A stretch of DNA of 64,000 nucleotides from Stropharia rugosoannulata (lineage: Eukaryota; Basidiomycota; Agaricomycetes; Agaricales; Strophariaceae): positions 620,001 through 684,000 of the forward strand of contig JANCIK010000011.1 of NCBI GenBank assembly GCA_028532985.1, given 5' to 3'. Below the pieces are notes generated by a model. The model was not told the origin of the DNA and searched no databases. It saw only the letters and a list, made by a program, of their open reading frames with translations. A program made the position numbers and the translations under genes. This document shows positions 55,953-64,000 of this stretch, one piece after another. Within the stretch, counting starts at the first letter, position 1, and each line of letters opens with the position of its first letter.

Positions 55953-57864
55953 ATGGTTTCTATCCAAAACTCCCGCCGAATTACCACTTTAGACCTTCGC
56001 TGCTATTTTCCTGCAGAAAAGCCAGTCTGCACAAAAATTAGCATCAAGGCTGACGATGGTGTTTCCACGCTGATGGTAGAGATCTACAAGGAGTTGACGT
56101 TGCTCTGGAAGTATGCTATCAAATTGCGTGAAGTTAAGTTGTACAAGGTACGCCTGCTTGCTCTCACATTCAACGAGCTAGCTGACCTGGACAGAGTGAT
56201 CTTCCCACTGAACCTTGTGAAAATCAACGAGAACGAGTGGCTTCATGGCAGCCAAATGGAGCCTCTTGACTATGCCCGCTCACTGTACAAGGTATTTCCC
56301 GATGAACCGGAAAAGGGGTGCGTTCATATCATTATTTACAACCCCGAAGGTGTGTCTTTCCCAGATTCTTCTTAGACTATATACCTGACAATTTCTCAGT
56401 ACAGGAGATGATCGAAGCTATTTTCGACGCAAAACCATCAAGAAATACAGACTACCAGCTTTATCCTGTGGCGAACCCTCACTCACCGTCTCGGACCTGG
56501 ACCAGCAACTTAACAGACTATTGCCCGGCCCTTCCCTGTCTGAACTTGTGCAGAGCGATGAGGCTATACAAAAATTTCTCGAGTCAAATGTGTGCCTTGA
56601 CAAAGTGCCAGCAGTCATGTTCAGTCCTCCACTTGCGCGTTTAAAACAGGCTCTTGGATCTGTCAATGTACGCGACCTCCAAGTCAGAGCCGCCTCGCTT
56701 TTTCTTGGTGCTTCAGTCCAGTCCTATGCAACCAAGATTGCGCGTCTACTAGCCATCCAAGACCAATTTGACGAGGTACTGTGGACGCATGGCCCTTGGG
56801 GGTATAAATTCGAACAGGCGGAGAACATGCAAGTTGGTTGTGTTTTAGGACATGTCTCCCACATACTATACTGGAGCTCGAAAATGTGTCGGGAAGGGGG
56901 GATCCCTTCATTAAAGCCATTGCTGACTACACGAAAATTGTGTCGGCCTAGGAGGTAAGGTGATGCTTTCATATTGAGCGTCAATTAGCAACAGTTGATT
57001 TCTAGTTCGCGACCTTCCTAGCCTCTTGTAATTTCCCCGTCATAATATTTGGTGTCTCCGGGACTCGGATTGAAATCGGCATTGCTGTCTGTGACGGCTC
57101 GGTCCATGTGTCTAGGCTACTCACCTTGGACCTCTCAACCGGATTTCACTTGGAGGACAATATTATCCGCCTCGCTCGCATATTCAAGTGCATCTCATTG
57201 TGTCAAGACGAACTTGGGGAGTACAATATGGCCGTCTATGATGCTGATGGCTTGGACATCCCTGCGGTGTACCCAAGTCCGATTTCGATTTCTGGCAACC
57301 ATCTCATCCACGTATCCTACCGCGGCACCCTCTCTAACATTAGTCAGCCTGACTTAACTGCTGTGCCACGTCTCGAGATGGGGACCAGCATGTTATATGT
57401 TGCCGTTCTTGGTACTGATGCCACAACAACGGTTATTGTCAGGTTTACTAGTCGGTACAATGCAGAAGCGCACAAACTTCTGTCTGATGCTGGGTTTGCC
57501 CCGAAATTATATGCTTGTGAGCGTATTGTTGGCGGCGGCCTATTTGTGGTCGTCATGGAGTATGTCAAGGATAGTGCGTCACTCTGGCTGCTGTTGAATG
57601 ATCCAGAGCGTGAACCGCCTCCTGTGAGCGTGTTGGAGGACATTGATCAAGGCGGTAGTGAACATTCTGCATGATAATGGACTAGTATTTGGGGATTTGC
57701 ACTACGCAAATGACATATGCTCCACTGAAGGTCGCGGGCTTGTGGATTTTGATTGGGCGGGGAAGGATAAGGAAGCAAGATATTCGTCTGCTCTCAATCA
57801 AGGCAAGCGATGGCATTCCGATGTCTGTCCACATAGAGGGATGAAAAAGGAGCATGATTTGTAA
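55953..57864 (+). pseudogene. Crinkler (CRN)-like protein with C-terminal kinase-like domain, decayed
   Basis: Pieces in order: an N-terminal ubiquitin-like CRN header module (55953-56140, about 56195-56349) ending FPDEPEKGCVHIIIYNPE; a linker (56405-56830) with YRLPALSCGEPSLTVSDLDQQLNRLLPGPSLSEL; a middle region (57006-57640) with FPVIIFGVSGTRIEIGIAVCDGSV; and a kinase-like C-lobe (57645-57864) with GLVFGDLHYAN replacing HRD...N and LVDFDWAG replacing DFG. This layout is known from basidiomycete CRN-like proteins. Breaks: the frame shifts between 56820 and 56870; an in-frame TAG at 56949-56951 sits where a sense codon is expected, just before a good GTAAGG donor; an extra base at about 57643 shifts the frame into the kinase C-lobe. 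I therefore call a pseudogene. Function of intact relatives is poorly known. Confidence 0.72.
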
Positions 57865-59214
57865 CTATCTCGAGCAGCTAGAGAAGCAGTTGGATGAAAC
57901 CAAGCAATTTACTTCATCTGTGCCATCATCATGGTTATTTCAATTCATTAGCAGTGACCGGCATGTGGCTTTTTTTAGGCACTTACTTACCTGTGCGTAC
58001 TCTGGTATACCTATCAATCCAAGGTATATTAGGAACAACCGACGACGTGTTGTCGTTGCACGGTTTCAAGTGCCCGGTTGCATCGCAGCCGCAAAGAGCG
58101 AAACGGTTGCAAGACAGATACATAGCAATATGTAGAATAGGTATGACGTCCGAGGTTCATATACTCTATACTGACAATGATACATATACCTCTACTGAGA
58201 GCCTGGTGGGAATACAAGTAAAATACCAACCAACGCGATGAAAATAATAAGTAGTAGCGGCGACATAAGTAAAGCCTCCACGGTTCTATTAATAGATGCT
58301 AAGGACTCAAGTAATTATAAGTGCTGGAGTCTTCAATCAAGTCGTCGACATGGCTAGATAGCCATTTTTGTACCAGATAAATGACTCCTCTGACTCCGAG
58401 CATAAAATTTTGTATACATACCACTCACCGGAGTACTAGATTGTAAGAATTCAATCATATGAGACGCCGTGGTAGCTTCCAATTGAGACAGTCAGAGTAT
58501 GGTAGATAAGACTATACTATGTGAATACCTTTCAGCCCATGCGTTTGGTAATGCATCGAGGCTGGAAAAGATTCGGCCTCGGTCGCCCCTGTGTCAATGG
58601 TGAATGTGGGAAAATGACCTTTGGTTTTGTTCCCAGGTCCCAAACAAGTTGAAACGATTCTGTCAGGTTGAGCCGTACAGAACGCTGTACTAACCATGCA
58701 GCTACATAGGAAGCAAAAACAAATATAAGGCTCACCGTCTATATAGAGAGATCAGCACCTAGTGCTTAATGTAGTCGCAGGGTCGAAAACTAAAAATATT
58801 CGTCGGTCGGAGCATTCAACTCGGGCTTGGCATCGCACCAAGATAGACCAAGTTAACAACGGCGCAATCCCGGCTGGACACAAAGGCTTGGAAAAGACGT
58901 CGGACTGACCAGCGCTGACTGTCGCGGTCCAACAACAACACGAATCCCTGCCCGGATTTGTCGTTTTTGTCCCGCGGCCATGGTCACACCAACGACGCAT
59001 AACGTCTTTCCGAGAAACCCATGATCAAAATCTAGGGAGAACGCATGATACCACCGGACAAAAAGTGTCGACTTGTTCACGGCCGTTGGGATTTGCCATG
59101 GCCTCCAGTGTTAACGGAGGAACGGGAAACCGGGATTGAGCCGGTGTAATTTATGGATGTGGGGTTGACGCCGGCTTTTCAGCACCGTAGTGCTTATTCG
59201 CTCCTCCGTTATCC
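57865..59214. other. Intergenic between CRN relic and GH47 gene A
   Basis: About 1.35 kb. The frame at 57854-58135 begins CNYLEQLEKQLDE and may be the tail of the CRN relic, out of frame with it. The remaining small frames have no motif. The last 150 bp are the promoter of the mannosidase gene. Confidence 0.45.
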
Positions 59215-61407
<2,193 letters not shown>

Positions 61408-62301
61408 TTTTCATATTTCTAGGGAGCTTTGTAGGATATACGTATCAATAATATTATCTATTTATGACTTGAATCCATTGCACCCGGCATGGATACAATT
61501 TACGTGCCCCGCTGGCATGATGCATCATATACTGTGGCACGGCTTGTAACGCGTCCTGCCACCTACTTTGCCAATTCCTAGGCAATTAGAGGTGTACTAA
61601 ATATCTGTTTTTGTAGTTACAGTATTTTCGTGGTACAAGTTTTAATGTTCGACCGCGGTGATAACATGTAGCGCACTAGCACCGTACTGAGTGGCATTCC
61701 CGCCGTATTCTCCATCCCGCACATCGTCACGCGGTGAGTCTCGTCTTGCTCTCGTCTGACAAACGCTCGGGGAGATGATAATTGCTGATAACCCAACAAG
61801 AGCCCAATGATAACCGGCCTTTTGGGAATGGTACATATGGGGTAAATAACATAATCAGCAACATGCATGTGCTTGGCATTCTTGACTCCGAGAATAATTT
61901 TCGCAGGTGTTCGACCATCATATACGCCGACAGGTGATTTACACGCGGTTCCATTGATACCCAGGATGTCCCTTTTGCATGGTTTGGACCCAGTGGAATT
62001 TCCAGGAAAATCCTGAATTGGTCATTGACATTATTCACAAAAAACATTCGTTAAACAAGTGCAATTCAACGGGAGACACGGGCAGCAACACCTTGCTACA
62101 CGAAATCAGTTTACAGCGGCATATTTACACCGGGACTTCAGTATGTATCCGCGGATAATTCAAGGAGGCGTGCAATCTCGTGTAATCCTATTCGCAGAAT
62201 ATTTGTAAGGGGCGCAGAATCTCGGAACTAGCTTTCGAGGCTAAGCTTTTTCACGGTATCGCGCAGACCCGTGCGGTCAACTGGCCGTCATCGAGTCCCT
62301 G
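61408..62301. other. Intergenic spacer between tandem GH47 genes
   Basis: About 0.9 kb. Minus-strand frames at 61617-62047 have no motif. No gene supported. Confidence 0.45.
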
Positions 62302-64000
62302 ATGTTACCAACACATCGTTCGCCCCCGACCATCGAGCATCTGTCCAAGGCGGCCCACAGGCCTCTCTGCGGACTCAACAGGCTAGTCCTTCGATGGATT
62401 ACCATTGCGCTCATCTCCTTCGGCATTCTGTACCTCCTATTACCTTCTCTCAACGATTACATTTGGCAACCATCTAATCTCGGACTCGACTACGCGATTC
62501 CAAGGCCGCTGCCTGCGCAGATCCAGCCGCATTTCTCTCCTAAGGGAGTCGTTACCCCTGATGACAGGCGCCTTTGGGAGGCGAGGAAGAACGAGGTGAA
62601 GGAGAGCTTCAAGCATGCATATGCTGGGTACAGGCGCCTGGCATTTCCTAGTGACGAAGTCTTGCCGCTGTCGGGAGGGAAGACGGACAAGTAAGTGGGC
62701 CTCATAATTCGCTCGACATATCTCATTTGCCTTAGATTTAATGGATGGGGAGTAACGCTCTTCGACTCGCTGGACACCATGTGGATCATGGGCCTACGGG
62801 AGGAATTTTCAGAGGCCATCTCCAGCGTTGAAGATCTAAAGTTTGACTCAACAAAGGTAAGTTCACTCTCTATTCACTGTGGAAGGCTTTGTTCAACTGT
62901 TCCAAAGCCCGATAACTTTGCGTCCTTTTTTGAAACCATAATTCGCTACCTTGGTGGTTCCCTATCGGCCTTCGCGCTCTCGAAAGACAAGAGACTGCTG
63001 CACCTCGCCAACCGCTTGGGGAAAGTGCTTCTACCTGCGTTCAATGGTACCGAGTCAGGTCTCCCTGCCTACTCTGTTAACGTCCAAACGTGAGTTGGTT
63101 TATTTTTGATCGTTGGCTATGTTTATACTAGGATATTAGCGGTGAGGTCAACCCTGTTGTGGGACGAAGGTCTATACTCTTTGCCGAGGCTACGAGCTGT
63201 CAGTTGGAGTTCAAATATCTGGCTAAACTCACGGGGAACAAGGAGTACTATCAGCGGGTGCGTGTTTTTGAAGATTCAGTACCTCTCTGTTAACCCATAC
63301 ATGCCGTGTTAGGCTCAGCATGCGATGGACGTTATATATAAATCGAACACAACCGATGGGCTATTTGCGGACAAATACTTCACTGACGATGGATCTGCTG
63401 CATCGAGTGCGTATCGTTCGAAGTACACATGCTCAACACGAACTAATGGCTGTCCCCCCGTTAGCGCACCTGACGGCCGGCGCAACTGTAGACAGCGGAT
63501 ACGAATATCTCCTCAAGCAGTGGATTCTGTCGGGCGACAAACAAGCGCGGGAGCAATGTACGTCAGGTCGCTTCGCCTGTGCGAAGTGTGCGCCGCTAAT
63601 TATACTTACAGACATCAAATCCGCGAATGGGATTATCAAGAACCTCATACACATCACCGCGAAACGGGGACTGATGTATGTCGGGGATATGGATTCACAT
63701 TATGACATTGTCCTCCATCGGCTTGAGCACCTGTCGTGCTACCTACCAGGGACGCTCGCCCTCGGGGCGGCGTATCTGGACCTTTCCCCTCAGGATAGAG
63801 AGCTGCATCAGTGGGCGGCGGAAGGCCTTGCGTATACATGTTATGTATCGTATGCAGATCAGAACAGTGGTCTAGGGCCGGACCTCATGGGCATGCCGAA
63901 TAAAGGGAAGCGATGGCTGGATGAAGTTAATAAGTGGAAGGCGGAGGGGCGAATGGGGAAGCCGCCGGGGACTACAGAACCTCCTCCGCAGAAGGAGGCG
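62302..64000 (+). CDS. Glycoside hydrolase family 47 alpha-1,2-mannosidase, copy B (cut by window end)
   Basis: Exons 62302-62690, 62736-62856, 62908-63089, 63140-63257, 63313-63406, 63465-63557 and 63612 onward, open to the window end. Exon lengths 2, 3, 5 and 6 (121, 182, 94 and 93 nt) equal those of copy A, so it is a tandem duplicate. Seen: membrane anchor (LRWITIALISFGILYLLL), FKHAYAGYRRLAFPSDE, FNGWGVTLFDSLDTMWIMGL, FFETIIRYLGGSLSAFALS, LFAEATSCQLEFKYLAKLTGN and LEHLSCYLPGTLALG. The frame is intact as far as visible, including the junction that is broken in copy A. Same Golgi/ER mannose-trimming role expected. The catalytic C-terminal blocks lie beyond the window. Confidence 0.92.

Overview
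The window is nuclear DNA from a filamentous basidiomycete, most likely an Agaricomycete. The evidence is dense short spliceosomal introns (about 37-65 bp, GT/GC...AG), a basidiomycete-type F-box/zinc-ribbon protein, a DUF6534-type membrane protein, a Crinkler-kinase relic, a chromodomain Gypsy retroelement and a hAT transposon. I cannot name a species. Exon joins below were worked out by hand from splice signals, reading-frame continuity and family motifs. The summed exon lengths of most models are multiples of three, which I treat as support.

Layout. 1-1149: 3' part of a CaMK-type kinase (+). 1601-3270: flavin monooxygenase (+). 6498-8940: Zn2Cys6 transcription factor (-). 12301-19037: complete, apparently young Gypsy/chromovirus element (-) with identical 319-bp LTRs and a 5-bp target duplication. 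20236-21374: peroxisomal dienoyl-CoA isomerase ending in SKL (-). 21655-23717: Ssz1-like Hsp70 (-). About 23893-40255: a large inverted duplication. Its two arms (about 2.7 kb each) face each other across about 6.5 kb that holds an F-box gene and an aldehyde dehydrogenase gene. The left arm is split by a 4.3-kb hAT element with an 8-bp target duplication, and the right arm keeps the empty site. 40584-43600: Ubp14/isopeptidase T (-). 44152-44904: retromer Vps29 (-). 45958-47986: cytochrome P450 (-). 49544-51642: DUF6534-like membrane protein (+). 52318-54641: a second aldehyde dehydrogenase (-), a dispersed paralogue of the one at 34854-37068. 55953-57864: a decayed Crinkler/kinase-like gene (+). 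59215-61407 and 62302-64000: tandem GH47 alpha-mannosidase genes (+), the first with an apparent 1-base deletion and the second cut by the window end.

How the genes fit together. This is not a pathway cluster. Housekeeping genes (Ssz1, Ubp14, Vps29, dienoyl-CoA isomerase) are interspersed with expandable families (ALDH, P450, FMO, GH47, DUF6534, CRN) and transposons. The most informative parts are structural: the inverted duplication with a dated hAT insertion, the young Gypsy element, and the ALDH pair, whose exon lengths match exactly except for two introns present in only one copy. I found no tRNA, rRNA or CRISPR feature.
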